The notes under the pieces: generated by a model
What the model was told of the DNA's origin: nothing
The model's input: the letters and a program-made list of their open reading frames with translations, nothing else
Databases searched by the model: none
Shown here: in pieces, positions 1-7,085 of the stretch
How the letters are laid out: each line of letters starts with the position of its first letter
How positions within the stretch are numbered: the first letter of the stretch is position 1
Made by a program: the position numbers and the translations under genes
Assembly: GCA_030425205.1 (NCBI GenBank)
Contig: JAUIAP010000045.1
Span: 1 to 49,990, forward strand
Reading direction: 5' to 3'
From: Anaerolineae bacterium
GTDB lineage: Bacteria; Chloroflexota; Anaerolineae; Promineifilales; Promineifilaceae
DNA length: 49,990 bases

Positions 1-670
1 TAACACGCTGCGAACACATCATCTGTGTACAGTGTCCCAAACTTATCTCGCATCTCCATATATCGATTCCCATTGCGAAATACTTTGTGCGCGATTCGTG
101 CTGTTTCTGTTGGGATTGCTGGAATTGCCTGTTGCGGTAATGACATCGGTGATCTCCCTTTCTTCAATTTATTCCATTGTCACCTGTCATCACCCTCTGT
201 GTCAACTCTTCCTGAGTTCGCCAACAACATTAAAGTGCGCATGAGCCCAAATACCGTTAAAATTGACGCATAGTTAATTTAATCTAATTTCCATCCCTTA
301 CAATAATGTGTATTATCGTAAGGAATGCGAATGAGATTAAATTAAGTATGAATATGTGTTTAGTTTAAGTATTCGATGGGATTAGTCTTAGATGTAAGCA
401 CTATTTATGCGCTGGATTACAGTAAGGGGCAGTTAAGTAGGCAAGTATGCGTTACTAAAAAAGATGGTACTAAAATGCTAAACAGAAATCTCGAAACGAC
501 TCAAAAAAGGTCGCCAATAGTGCTGATCTATTAGGTAGAGTAAATAATCTGGCAAGAAAATTGTCACTTAGCAGACCGTTTTGGCTTAGTTAGCCACGTC
601 TTGCTGTAATCTGGCGCGCAAATAGTGCTTATACTCAAGTCAGTCTTTCGGCCGAAAATCTTCTAGCCAG
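1..670. other. Non-coding lead region of the window
   Basis: I see no convincing gene here. Short open frames near the left edge have no recognisable composition or motif. The stretch is A+T-rich in its middle, holds the 72-bp palindrome at 274-345 and one copy of the octamer TCGGCCGA at 648-655, and ends at the promoter of the ArsR-family gene. The gene to the left lies outside the window, so part of this may be a 3' flank. Confidence 0.6.
274..345. repeat. 72-bp near-perfect A+T-rich palindrome
   Basis: The outer arms TTAATTTAATCT (274-285) and AGATTAAATTAA (334-345) are exact reverse complements. The inner arms pair almost continuously down to a four-base GTGT loop at 308-311, with about four mismatches over 34 pairs. 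No T-run follows, so it is not a standard intrinsic terminator. It could be a MITE-like element, a cruciform-forming site or a structured 3' end of an upstream transcript; the sequence alone does not decide. Confidence 0.75.
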
Positions 671-698
671 TTGCCACTTTTCTCAGCGATTGTATAAT
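671..698 (+). promoter_or_regulatory. Sigma70-type promoter of the ArsR-family gene
   Basis: TTGCCA (671-676) and a perfect TATAAT (693-698) are separated by 16 bp, with TG just before the -10 box. The start codon at 733 is 34 bp downstream. A candidate sensor-binding site (704-729) covers the expected transcription start, the usual place for ArsR/SmtB repression. Confidence 0.7.
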
Positions 699-703
699 TC
701 CAA

Positions 704-729
704 ATATACATGAACAACTATGCAGATAT
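704..729 (+). promoter_or_regulatory. Candidate ArsR/SmtB operator
   Basis: The stretch contains ATA...TGAACA...TAT...TTCA elements between the -10 box and the start codon of the ArsR-family gene. ArsR/SmtB sites are typically imperfect dyads with TGAACA/TGTTCA cores flanked by ATA/TAT. Symmetry here is only partial, so the call rests mainly on position and the TGAACA half. Confidence 0.4.
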
Positions 730-732
730 TCA

Positions 733-1032
733 ATGATAAAAACATTCGTCGAAGAACAAACCGCCGCCGAGCTCGCTGAACTATTCCGCGCATTGGGCGA
801 CACCAGCCGCATCCAAATGTTGGCCGCCCTCGTAGAAGGCGAGCAGAACGTTGGCGCATTGGCAGAACAAGCGGGGATCAGCGAATCTGCCACATCCCAC
901 CACTTGCGCCATTTACGCCAAATGCGACTTGTGCGAACGCGCAAGGAAGGACGGCGCGTTTTTTACATGCTCGATGATGAACATATCGCTGAGTTGTTCC
1001 GCTGTGGATTAGATCATGTGCAACATGGCTAA
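733..1032 (+). CDS. ArsR/SmtB-family metal-sensing repressor
   Basis: A 99-residue winged-helix repressor expected to release DNA on binding a divalent metal. The helix-turn-helix lies around residues 38-66 (SESATSHHLRHLR). The alpha-3N cysteine motif ELCVCDL of ArsR/CadC proteins is absent. The C-terminal helix instead carries D82, H84, H95 and H98, matching the spacing of the SmtB alpha-5 zinc site (D, H, H, E), with His replacing the final Glu. This points to zinc or cobalt rather than arsenic or cadmium. It is the first gene of a cluster with a P1B-4-type ATPase, its probable target, and is probably autoregulated through the site at 704-729. The ATG at 733 gives the family's usual length. 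Confidence 0.88.
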   Translation: MIKTFVEEQTAAELAELFRALGDTSRIQMLAALVEGEQNVGALAEQAGISESATSHHLRHLRQMRLVRTRKEGRRVFYMLDDEHIAELFRCGLDHVQHG

Positions 1033-1300
1033 CCGTCACGTTTACCTGCTTTTCCTGTTCAATCTGCTAATTTTTGGCGGAATTGTCGCGCATCATGTCA
1101 ACGATGCGTTCTGTGATGTGATTGCATCAGATTGTGTGACAACATTGGAGGCAGAAGAGGATTCTATTCTCCATGGCAACTTTGCGTTGTTGTCGCAAGC
1201 GATTGATACGGTCACAACGACAGCGCAAACGAGCGCAAAGTCAGACTATTTGAATACGTGGCATTTTGTCACACCCCCACGGTTGCGACCCCCCGCATAA
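1025..1300 (+). CDS. Small membrane-anchored or secreted protein, unknown
   Basis: About 91 residues from the ATG at 1025, which overlaps the ArsR stop by 8 nt; an ATG at 1016 is also possible. A hydrophobic N-terminal segment (about residues 4-23) suggests a membrane anchor or signal peptide. The remainder is polar and contains HH, two Cys (DAFCDVIASDC) and a Pro-rich end. I recognise no family. Its place between the metal sensor and the metal ATPase suggests an accessory role at the membrane, but that is inference. Confidence 0.55.
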   Translation: MANRHVYLLFLFNLLIFGGIVAHHVNDAFCDVIASDCVTTLEAEEDSILHGNFALLSQAIDTVTTTAQTSAKSDYLNTWHFVTPPRLRPPA

Positions 1301-1389
1301 CCCGCCCCTCCCCACTTTCACGCCCAACAACCGATCCGCAAACCAACCGTAAATAAGTGCGGCACTTTGTCGCTGTAACAAAATAGATC

Positions 1390-3804
1390 ATGTCAGAGCA
1401 AACCATTCAACTCGATATTCCCTTAATTGCCCCTGAACTACCTGATGAGCGCGACCACTGCTTACAACAGTTGACGACAATGCTGCAACATCGGCGCGGC
1501 GTGCAGCGCGTTCACATCACCGACGACGCGCAACCGCAACTTTGCATCCACTATGATCCCAACCTGCTGACGCTCAGTTCGGTCGAGCGGATGGCAAAAG
1601 AGACGGGCAGTGCGTTTACACAGCAGTATCGACATCAGGCGTGGGGGTTTGTGGGGCTGGATTCGGCCGATTCCGCCACCACACTTTCAGACCAACTCGC
1701 CCAACAAAAAGGCGTTCTCCACGCCACTGCCAACTACGCGGCTGGCACGCTCTCGATTGCCTACGACAGTGAACAGACGGATCGTGCCGCCATTGGGCAG
1801 ACGCTCAACCGCTTTGGGGCGCGATTTTCGGCCGATGACCACAGCGATCATGACCACGACCACGACGAATCACACGACGATCACGGTCACGGCAGTGCGC
1901 CCACATTCTTGCCTCATTGGATGCAGGAACAGTGGACATTTATCCTGATTGCCTTCGCAGGCTTGTTTTTGCTCTTGGGTTTTCTGGGTGAACGCTTTTT
2001 CGGCTTCTCGCCCACCGTCTCGACGATCTTCTATCTACTCGCCTACGCTGCGGGTGGGTATGACGTAGCAACACACGCAATTCCCGCCCTACTCAAAGGC
2101 AAGTTTGACACCGACGTGCTGATGCTGGCCGCTGCTGCGGGGGCCGCGCTTTTGGGCGAATTTGGCGAAGGCGCATTTCTGCTCTTTCTGTTTGCACTCG
2201 GTCATGCGGGGGAACATTATGCCCTAGAACGAGCGCGAAACGCCGTCAACGCACTGGGCGAACTCATGCCCAGCGTCGCACAGCGCAAAACGGCGGCAGG
2301 AATCGAAGAAGTTCCCGTTGAGAAGCTGCAACTTGATGATGTCGTTGTCGTGCGTCCCGGCGACCGTGTGCCGGTTGATGGGGCGGTTGAGCGTGGCAGC
2401 AGCAATATCGACCAAAGCCCCATCACGGGTGAAAGCGTGCCTGTCTCCAAGACAGTTGGCGACGAGGTGTTTGCAGGCACGATTAATCAGGATCAAGCGT
2501 TAGACGTGCGCGTGACGCGGCTGGCAAAAGACAACACGCTCGCTCGCGTGATGCAGTTAGTCGCCGAAGCACAGGGCCAGCAAAGCCCGACTCAACAGTT
2601 CACCCAACGCTTCACCAGCCGCTTTGTGCCAGCCGTGCTGATTATCACGCTGCTTGTGATCGTGTTGCCGCCGCTGTTTGGCTGGATGGAACCGCGCGAC
2701 AGTTTTTATCGCGCCATGCTCTTGCTCGTCGCCGCATCGCCGTGTGCGCTGGCGATTGGTACACCTGCGTCCGTTCTCTCAGGCATTGCGCGTGCTGCAC
2801 GCAATGGTGTGTTGATTAAGGGCGGCGTGCATCTCGAAAATTTAGGTCGCTCGCAAGTGATGGCGTTTGACAAGACGGGAACGCTGACGGCGGGTGAGTT
2901 TGGTGTGACCGATACGGTGACATTTAACGGGGCGAGTGAGCGCGATTTGTTGCGAATCGTTGGGTCAGTGGAGCAGCAATCGAATCACCCGCTGGCAAAA
3001 GCGGTCGTTGAGCATGTTGAGCGCGAGGGGGTTGCGATGGGCAATGCGGACGCGCTTACCAACATCGCGGGACGCGGTATTGCAAGCGCGATTGACGGCA
3101 AGACGGTGCAGATCGGCAACTGGAAACTATTTGCTGAAAATCCCGACCATCCACAAGACCAAAACGTGCGCGAAACGATTGAGCGACTCGAACAATCTGG
3201 ACGCACGACGATGGCGATTAGCTACGATAACCAATTTATCGGTGTCTTGGGGATGGCAGACACGCCGCGTCCACAGGCGAAGGCGACGCTGGCAAAGTTG
3301 CGCGATCTCGGCATCAAACATCTCGTTATGTTGACAGGTGATAACGACGACGTGGCGCAGCAAGTCGGAAAAGAACTGGGGTTAACCGACATCCGCGCCG
3401 AACTGTTGCCAGAGCAGAAGCTAGAAGCGATCCGCGAGTTAGAAGCCGAATATGGTGAAATTGCGATGACGGGTGATGGCGTGAACGACGCACCCGCATT
3501 GACGACGGCGACGGTTGGGATTGCAATGGGTGGTGCGGGAACGGCGGTGGCGTTGGAAACGGCCGATATTGCATTGATGGCTGACGATCTCAGCAAATTG
3601 CCGTTTGCGGTTGGTCTGAGCCGTGCCAGTCGCCGCAACATCCAGCAGAATCTCGCCATTTCATTGGGCGTGATTGGGCTGTTGATCGTTACGTCGGTGA
3701 CTGGGTTGATCCAGTTAAGCGGTGCAGTCATCTTGCATGAGGGCAGCACGATTATCGTTGTTCTCAACGCATTGCGTTTATTGGGCTACCGATTGCGTGT
3801 GTAG
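1390..3804 (+). CDS. P1B-4-type metal-exporting ATPase (Co/Zn/Fe-type)
   Basis: An 804-residue P-type ATPase. TM4 carries S450-P451-C452 (ASPCALAIGTPAS) instead of CPC, and the last TM region carries H783-E-G-S-T787. This SPC plus HEG(S/G)T pair is the signature of P1B-4 pumps (CoaT/CtpD/CzcP group), which move Co, Zn or Fe(II). The phosphorylation site is D494 (DKTGT) and the hinge GDGVNDAP lies near residues 697-704. Unusually for this group, the N-terminus has about 150 residues resembling two HMA domains without CxxC, followed by a His/Asp-rich linker (about residues 150-170, DHDHDHDESHDDHGHG). The neighbouring ArsR-type sensor supports divalent-metal efflux. Exact substrate is unknown. 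Confidence 0.9.
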   Translation: MSEQTIQLDIPLIAPELPDERDHCLQQLTTMLQHRRGVQRVHITDDAQPQLCIHYDPNLLTLSSVERMAKETGSAFTQQYRHQAWGFVGLDSADSATTLSDQLAQQKGVLHATANYAAGTLSIAYDSEQTDRAAIGQTLNRFGARFSADDHSDHDHDHDESHDDHGHGSAPTFLPHWMQEQWTFILIAFAGLFLLLGFLGERFFGFSPTVSTIFYLLAYAAGGYDVATHAIPALLKGKFDTDVLMLAAAAGAALLGEFGEGAFLLFLFALGHAGEHYALERARNAVNALGELMPSVAQRKTAAGIEEVPVEKLQLDDVVVVRPGDRVPVDGAVERGSSNIDQSPITGESVPVSKTVGDEVFAGTINQDQALDVRVTRLAKDNTLARVMQLVAEAQGQQSPTQQFTQRFTSRFVPAVLIITLLVIVLPPLFGWMEPRDSFYRAMLLLVAASPCALAIGTPASVLSGIARAARNGVLIKGGVHLENLGRSQVMAFDKTGTLTAGEFGVTDTVTFNGASERDLLRIVGSVEQQSNHPLAKAVVEHVEREGVAMGNADALTNIAGRGIASAIDGKTVQIGNWKLFAENPDHPQDQNVRETIERLEQSGRTTMAISYDNQFIGVLGMADTPRPQAKATLAKLRDLGIKHLVMLTGDNDDVAQQVGKELGLTDIRAELLPEQKLEAIRELEAEYGEIAMTGDGVNDAPALTTATVGIAMGGAGTAVALETADIALMADDLSKLPFAVGLSRASRRNIQQNLAISLGVIGLLIVTSVTGLIQLSGAVILHEGSTIIVVLNALRLLGYRLRV

Positions 3805-3805
3805 A

Positions 3806-3898
3806 GGGGTATATACCGTTCAATATGATGTTATTTCGGCCGATGGCGACATCGTGCGCGGCAGCGACGAGTTTGCTATCGCCGTTCCAATCACGATT
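3806..3898 (+). pseudogene. Relic of a CopC (YobA-like) domain C-terminus
   Basis: One base after the ATPase stop, a frame encodes GVYTVQYDVISADGDIVRG and continues SDEFAIAVP. CopC domains end in strands of the form GTYTVxWRVVSADGHPxxG-FxF, so this is the last strand pair of a periplasmic copper-binding CopC domain. Nothing upstream in this frame encodes the rest, which has been replaced by the ATPase gene. The frame runs on into the next gene's ATG at 3899. It reads as the footprint of a deletion that removed most of a copC-like gene. Confidence 0.7.
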
Positions 3899-4504
3899 AT
3901 GGATATGCTGACATCTCCTTGGTTACTTGCGACTTACTACCTCCTTTTTCTAGCTATCGCCGTCGGCTGGCGAGCTTATCGCGTTTGGCGGCTCTCAGGC
4001 GTGAACGCGCTGACGCAGTACCACACCGAAGGCGTTCACGGACTTGCCTCCAACGTATTTCGCGCCGTCTTTGCGGGCATTGGGCTTGTGCTGCTCATCA
4101 ACGCACTCTTTGTTTCTGCACAACCTTATCTCGTTCCCATCGCATGGCTGGCGTGGTCGCCGTTGCATCTGCTCGGCTGGGGTCTATTGCTAATCGCCTT
4201 TGTCATCGTCGTCGTCGCCCAAGTTCAGATGGGGTCAGCGTGGCGCATTGGCATTGATGTCGGACAGAAAAGCGAGCTGGTCACGGATGGCATCTTCCGC
4301 TATTCGCGCAACCCGATCTTTTTGGGAATGCGTTTTACCTTTCTTGGTCTATTTCTCTTGCTGCCGACTGCTTTCACGTTGCTGCTGTGGGTGTTGGGGG
4401 ACGTGATGATACAAATTCAGGTGCGGCTAGAGGAAAATTATCTGAGCGAAACGTTTGGCGCGACGTATCAACGCTATACCGAACAGGTTCGTCGCTGGAT
4501 ATAG
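3899..4504 (+). CDS. Isoprenylcysteine/phospholipid methyltransferase-like membrane protein
   Basis: 201 residues from the ATG at 3899, with about four to five TM segments. The C-terminus carries the ICMT/PEMT-type signature: RNPIFLGM, then a glutamate-containing stretch (RLEENYLSETFGATYQRY) and a terminal VRRWI. These proteins methylate thiols or lipids using SAM at the membrane. Many bacterial copies sit in metal-resistance loci without a known substrate. The open frame continues upstream through the CopC relic, so a fused start is possible, but the ATG gives a normal family length. The next gene starts 2 nt later, suggesting co-transcription. Confidence 0.7.
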   Translation: MDMLTSPWLLATYYLLFLAIAVGWRAYRVWRLSGVNALTQYHTEGVHGLASNVFRAVFAGIGLVLLINALFVSAQPYLVPIAWLAWSPLHLLGWGLLLIAFVIVVVAQVQMGSAWRIGIDVGQKSELVTDGIFRYSRNPIFLGMRFTFLGLFLLLPTAFTLLLWVLGDVMIQIQVRLEENYLSETFGATYQRYTEQVRRWI

Positions 4505-4505
4505 C

Positions 4506-5108
4506 ATGATGAAACAGAAATTGATATTGATTGCTGTTGGCGTGCTGCTGCTCGTCAGCGGTTTCGGGATTGGGTATATCGTGCGTGGGGATGGTGTGCC
4601 GAGTGAAGATTCGGCCGAAGTCGGCTTTGCCAGAGATATGAGTGTCCATCACCTGCAAGCGGTTGAGATGGCAACTCTACTCTATGATAGAACGGAAAAT
4701 GAAGCGTTGCGCTTCCTTGCGTATGACATTTTAACAACCCAAACAGGACAGATCGGTACGATGTCTGGCTGGCTCGACTTGTGGGGCTATGCCAAAAACA
4801 GCAGCACGCCGCGCATGGCGTGGATGGGAATGCCGATGGAAGGCATGATGCCGGGCATGGCGACACCTGAACAACTTGCCGATCTGGAGGCAGCCGAGGG
4901 AGAGGCGGCCGATGTGTTATTCATGCAGTTGATGATCCCGCATCACGAAAGCGGTGTGCGAATGGCACAAGCGGCAATGCTCAACGCCGAACAGTCTGCT
5001 GTACAAATTCTCGCGCTCAAAATGGCGCAAGCGCAAGAAAGTGAGATCGACTATATGGAGTCGTGGTTGCGTGAACGTGGGTACGATACAGCGTTAGAAG
5101 ATGGATGA
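4506..5108 (+). CDS. DUF305 (CopM-like) periplasmic protein
   Basis: 200 residues with an N-terminal signal anchor (residues 4-26). It has two copies of the DUF305 ferritin-like signature: DMSVHHLQAVEMA (H48, H49) and MIPHHESGVRMAQAAM (H146, H147). A Met-rich loop (WMGMPMEGMMPGM) separates them. DUF305 proteins such as cyanobacterial CopM bind copper or other metals outside the membrane through these His and Met residues. It is adjacent to the preceding methyltransferase-like gene (1-base gap) and lies in a metal-export cluster, so a periplasmic metal-binding role is likely. A second, frameshifted DUF305 gene lies at 31014-31540. Confidence 0.87.
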   Translation: MMKQKLILIAVGVLLLVSGFGIGYIVRGDGVPSEDSAEVGFARDMSVHHLQAVEMATLLYDRTENEALRFLAYDILTTQTGQIGTMSGWLDLWGYAKNSSTPRMAWMGMPMEGMMPGMATPEQLADLEAAEGEAADVLFMQLMIPHHESGVRMAQAAMLNAEQSAVQILALKMAQAQESEIDYMESWLRERGYDTALEDG

Positions 5109-5137
5109 GGCACATGCCTGTCATCCTGCATCGTTTT

Positions 5138-5641
5138 TTAATGTGTAACGTTGTCAGCTGATACAAGCCGCCTGGTTATTTGACATACATTCCCAAGACA
5201 ACAACTCCCTTGCGGATTGCGAATCTCACAAGCGCACCGTCCTGCTTTTGTCAGTGCAGTAATACGGTCAGCGACATCGGTGCGGCCGTCCGCCATCTCA
5301 AGACGGATTGAGTTGGGCGTATGCTGGAAGCAGTAGCAGACCAGTATATCGCCATCATCGGGATGTTTTTGGTGAACGCGCTCCCGCAAATCTGCCTCGA
5401 CAAAGTGGTGAGACAGATCTTCTGCGAAGTAAACCAGATCACAATCGGGGCTTTTGCAAAAGCGATAGCTCGTCGGCTGCACCCGTTCGAGGTTGGCAAC
5501 CATCGCTTTAACCGTTTCCAGTTCGACCGTAGAGCCTTTGGTATTGCACTGTGGGCAGTGTGTCACAACGGTGTTTTCTGGAATAGCGCAACCGCACGCA
5601 TCCCGTTGATCAGAAGGGTTTGAGCAGCAATCTACACTCAT
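5138..5641 (-). CDS. CopZ-like [2Fe-2S]/zinc-binding protein (BFD-type)
   Basis: 167 residues, rich in Cys. The N-terminus has clustered Cys (DCCSN, CGC, CPQC), the centre has CKSPDCDLVYF, and the C-terminus has a BFD-like [2Fe-2S] pattern (VCYCF about 60 residues before GRCACEIRNPQGSCC). This layout matches the N-terminal domain of Archaeoglobus CopZ, which binds zinc and an iron-sulfur cluster and is thought to couple metal handling to redox. There is no HMA domain. It overlaps the MerF gene by 4 nt on the minus strand, so it is translationally coupled and probably takes mercury or copper from the transporter. Confidence 0.75.
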   Translation of the reverse strand: MSVDCCSNPSDQRDACGCAIPENTVVTHCPQCNTKGSTVELETVKAMVANLERVQPTSYRFCKSPDCDLVYFAEDLSHHFVEADLRERVHQKHPDDGDILVCYCFQHTPNSIRLEMADGRTDVADRITALTKAGRCACEIRNPQGSCCLGNVCQITRRLVSADNVTH

Positions 5642-5853
5642 TTCGCCCTCCCGTTTTCATGTTTCCAGACAGCATACAGCGTGATGCCGCAGAAAATAAA
5701 GAGCGCGGGGAGCAGCACGTAGTCGAGATAGCCGACAAACGCGCTCAGTCCAACGGCTCCGAAGAGGAGTAGCATGATCGGTGTGAAGCAACACAGCGCG
5801 GCAATGAGCGTGCCGATGATTCCTGTTCTGAATAAGGGTGATTTTTTCCACAT
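5638..5853 (-). CDS. merF: MerF-like mercury/metal transporter
   Basis: 71 residues from the ATG at 5853 (MWKKSPLF), with two TM helices. The signature IGTLIAALCCFTPIMLLLF, followed by GLSAFVGYLDYVLLPALFIF, closely matches MerF. The vicinal Cys pair in TM1 is the metal relay. The second, cytoplasmic Cys pair of classical MerF is absent from the short C-terminus (KHENGRAK); the downstream coupled CopZ-like protein may provide it. A MerR-type promoter at 5860-5890 drives it. No merA reductase lies in the window, so mercury may not be the true substrate. Confidence 0.82.
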   Translation of the reverse strand: MWKKSPLFRTGIIGTLIAALCCFTPIMLLLFGAVGLSAFVGYLDYVLLPALFIFCGITLYAVWKHENGRAK

Positions 5854-5859
5854 ACTGCA

Positions 5860-5890
5860 ATGGTACACCTTGCAGTTGCTATAAGGTCAA
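5860..5890 (-). promoter_or_regulatory. MerR-type promoter and operator upstream of merF
   Basis: On the minus strand TTGACC (5885-5890) and TACCAT (5860-5865) are separated by 19 bp, the over-long spacer typical of MerR-activated promoters. Inside the spacer lies the dyad ACCTT-N11-AAGGT (5867-5887). It resembles CadR/PbrR/ZntR-type operators. The merR gene ends 38 bp upstream, so merR and merF can be separately transcribed. Confidence 0.8.
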
Positions 5891-5927
5891 GGGGGTTGTT
5901 TCAGCAAATGGGAGAGTTGGGCAGCGA

Positions 5928-6344
5928 TTATCCCTCATTTTTGACTTGCTCACGCACCAGATGGCAAACGCACTGCTTGCCCAAAATATCTTCTTCTGGA
6001 AATGTCAGCCCTAGCGCGTGCAACGTCCGCAAATCTATCTCCAGTTGGGCAAGTTCAACAATGCGCTGCTGGATTTCGTCCGCTTTTTGCTTGAGCATTG
6101 CCAACACGGTGCTGCATGGTGCTTCCCCTGTATCGCGCAGGGCAAGGATTTCCCGAATGTCATCAATTGACAGTCCTAATTGCCGCGCTCCTGCGACAAA
6201 GCGCACGCGCTCGACATCATCCGCAGCGTAATCTCGATATCCATTGGGTAGGCGGTCAGGTTTGGGCAACAGATCGACCGACTCGTAGTAGCGAATCGTT
6301 TGGGCAGTCACGCCCGTTTGGTGGGTAACAGCTTGAATTTGCAT
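5928..6344 (-). CDS. MerR-family metal-responsive activator
   Basis: 138 residues from the ATG at 6344 (MQIQAVTHQTGV); an upstream ATG at 6362 would overlap ynfA. The N-terminal winged HTH (TGVTAQTIRYYE, NGYRDY) is followed by the dimerisation helix. C77 (GEAPCSTV) sits at the position of the conserved first metal-binding Cys, and C125 and C127 near the C-terminus (GKQCVCHLV) form the rest of a thiol site, as in CadR/PbrR/ZntR-like members. It probably activates the promoters at 5860-5890 and 8586-8616. It is the fourth gene of the minus-strand run that begins at 8546. Confidence 0.88.
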   Translation of the reverse strand: MQIQAVTHQTGVTAQTIRYYESVDLLPKPDRLPNGYRDYAADDVERVRFVAGARQLGLSIDDIREILALRDTGEAPCSTVLAMLKQKADEIQQRIVELAQLEIDLRTLHALGLTFPEEDILGKQCVCHLVREQVKNEG

Positions 6345-6346
6345 GA

Positions 6347-6679
6347 TTATGTTCGCGGCCACATGATGATGATGACACCGAGTAACGCGACCAACGCACC
6401 GAGTAGATCGTAGCGGTCAGGCTGCCAGCCATCGACGCGCCATGCCCACAGCAACGCCAGCACGACAAAGACCCCACCATAAGCAGCATAGACACGCCCA
6501 AAGGCGGGTTCGCTTTGCAGTGTCGGGATGATGCCGTAGAAGATCAGCACCAACCCACCGACGACACCCCAACTCAGTGGCTTGCCCTCGCGGATCGCTT
6601 GCCAAACCAGCCAACCACCGCCGATCTCTGCCAGACCCGCGACAATAAATAAAGCGGCTGTTCGCAAAATTTCGTTCAT
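6347..6679 (-). CDS. ynfA: YnfA-family inner membrane protein (UPF0060)
   Basis: 110 residues, four TM helices, of the usual YnfA length. Recognisable segments are AALFIVAGLAEIGGGWLVW, the GRVYAAYGG loop and a C-terminal LLGALVALLGVIIIMWP. YnfA proteins are small-multidrug-resistance-like; their substrates are poorly known. The ATG at 6679 overlaps the upstream VOC gene's TGA (ATGA), and the merR ATG lies 2 nt after this stop, so the three genes are co-transcribed. Presence in a MerR-controlled cluster suggests export of a metal-linked toxic compound. Confidence 0.85.
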   Translation of the reverse strand: MNEILRTAALFIVAGLAEIGGGWLVWQAIREGKPLSWGVVGGLVLIFYGIIPTLQSEPAFGRVYAAYGGVFVVLALLWAWRVDGWQPDRYDLLGALVALLGVIIIMWPRT

Positions 6680-7059
6680 GTGCTGTGATATTGTGCGAAG
6701 TGCAGTAACACCCCCGACGGATCCCATACCCATGTCACCAACGCGCCGTAATCTTGCTCTTTGGGGCCGCGCAGTCGGGCGTACTTCCAATTACCAGCCG
6801 CGATTACTTGCTCCGCATGATCGCGCCATGCTTGGGCATCCTCAACGGTGATGTGGAGCATGAAGTTATTTGCCCAATCTTTGTTGTAGTAGTTTTGCAG
6901 ATAGAAGCGACAGCTCGCCAATTCAAGCTCCGCGAGATCGTCGTTTTCTGATACCCATTTGGCTGTCCAGCCCATCGCCTGATAAAACGCCAGCGACTCC
7001 GCGAAATTCATCGCGGGTACAAATGTCTTCACATCAGTTGCATTCAAATTCATCATCAC
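6676..7059 (-). CDS. VOC-superfamily (glyoxalase/bleomycin-resistance-like) protein
   Basis: 127 residues from the first of three possible ATGs (7059, 7056, 7053). The bleomycin-resistance-protein fold is visible: FVPAMNFAESLAFYQAMGW at the start, a central ELASCRFYLQNYY strand, HITVEDAQAW, and WVWDPSGVLLHFAQ at the end. VOC proteins either bind small toxic molecules or catalyse metal-dependent reactions; the substrate here cannot be told. It is coupled to ynfA by a 4-nt ATGA overlap. Confidence 0.8.
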   Translation of the reverse strand: MMMNLNATDVKTFVPAMNFAESLAFYQAMGWTAKWVSENDDLAELELASCRFYLQNYYNKDWANNFMLHITVEDAQAWRDHAEQVIAAGNWKYARLRGPKEQDYGALVTWVWDPSGVLLHFAQYHST

Positions 7060-7085
7060 CTTTTTGTTCTATTCGGCCGAACATT

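Noticed and set aside
25..273. Short open frames at the left end as genes
   Set aside because: Two overlapping frames of similar length, no ribosome site and no recognisable motif.
3222..3767. Long open frame on the minus strand under the P1B-4 ATPase
   Set aside because: It is a shadow of a strongly coding frame; composition and lack of motif or ribosome site argue against a gene.
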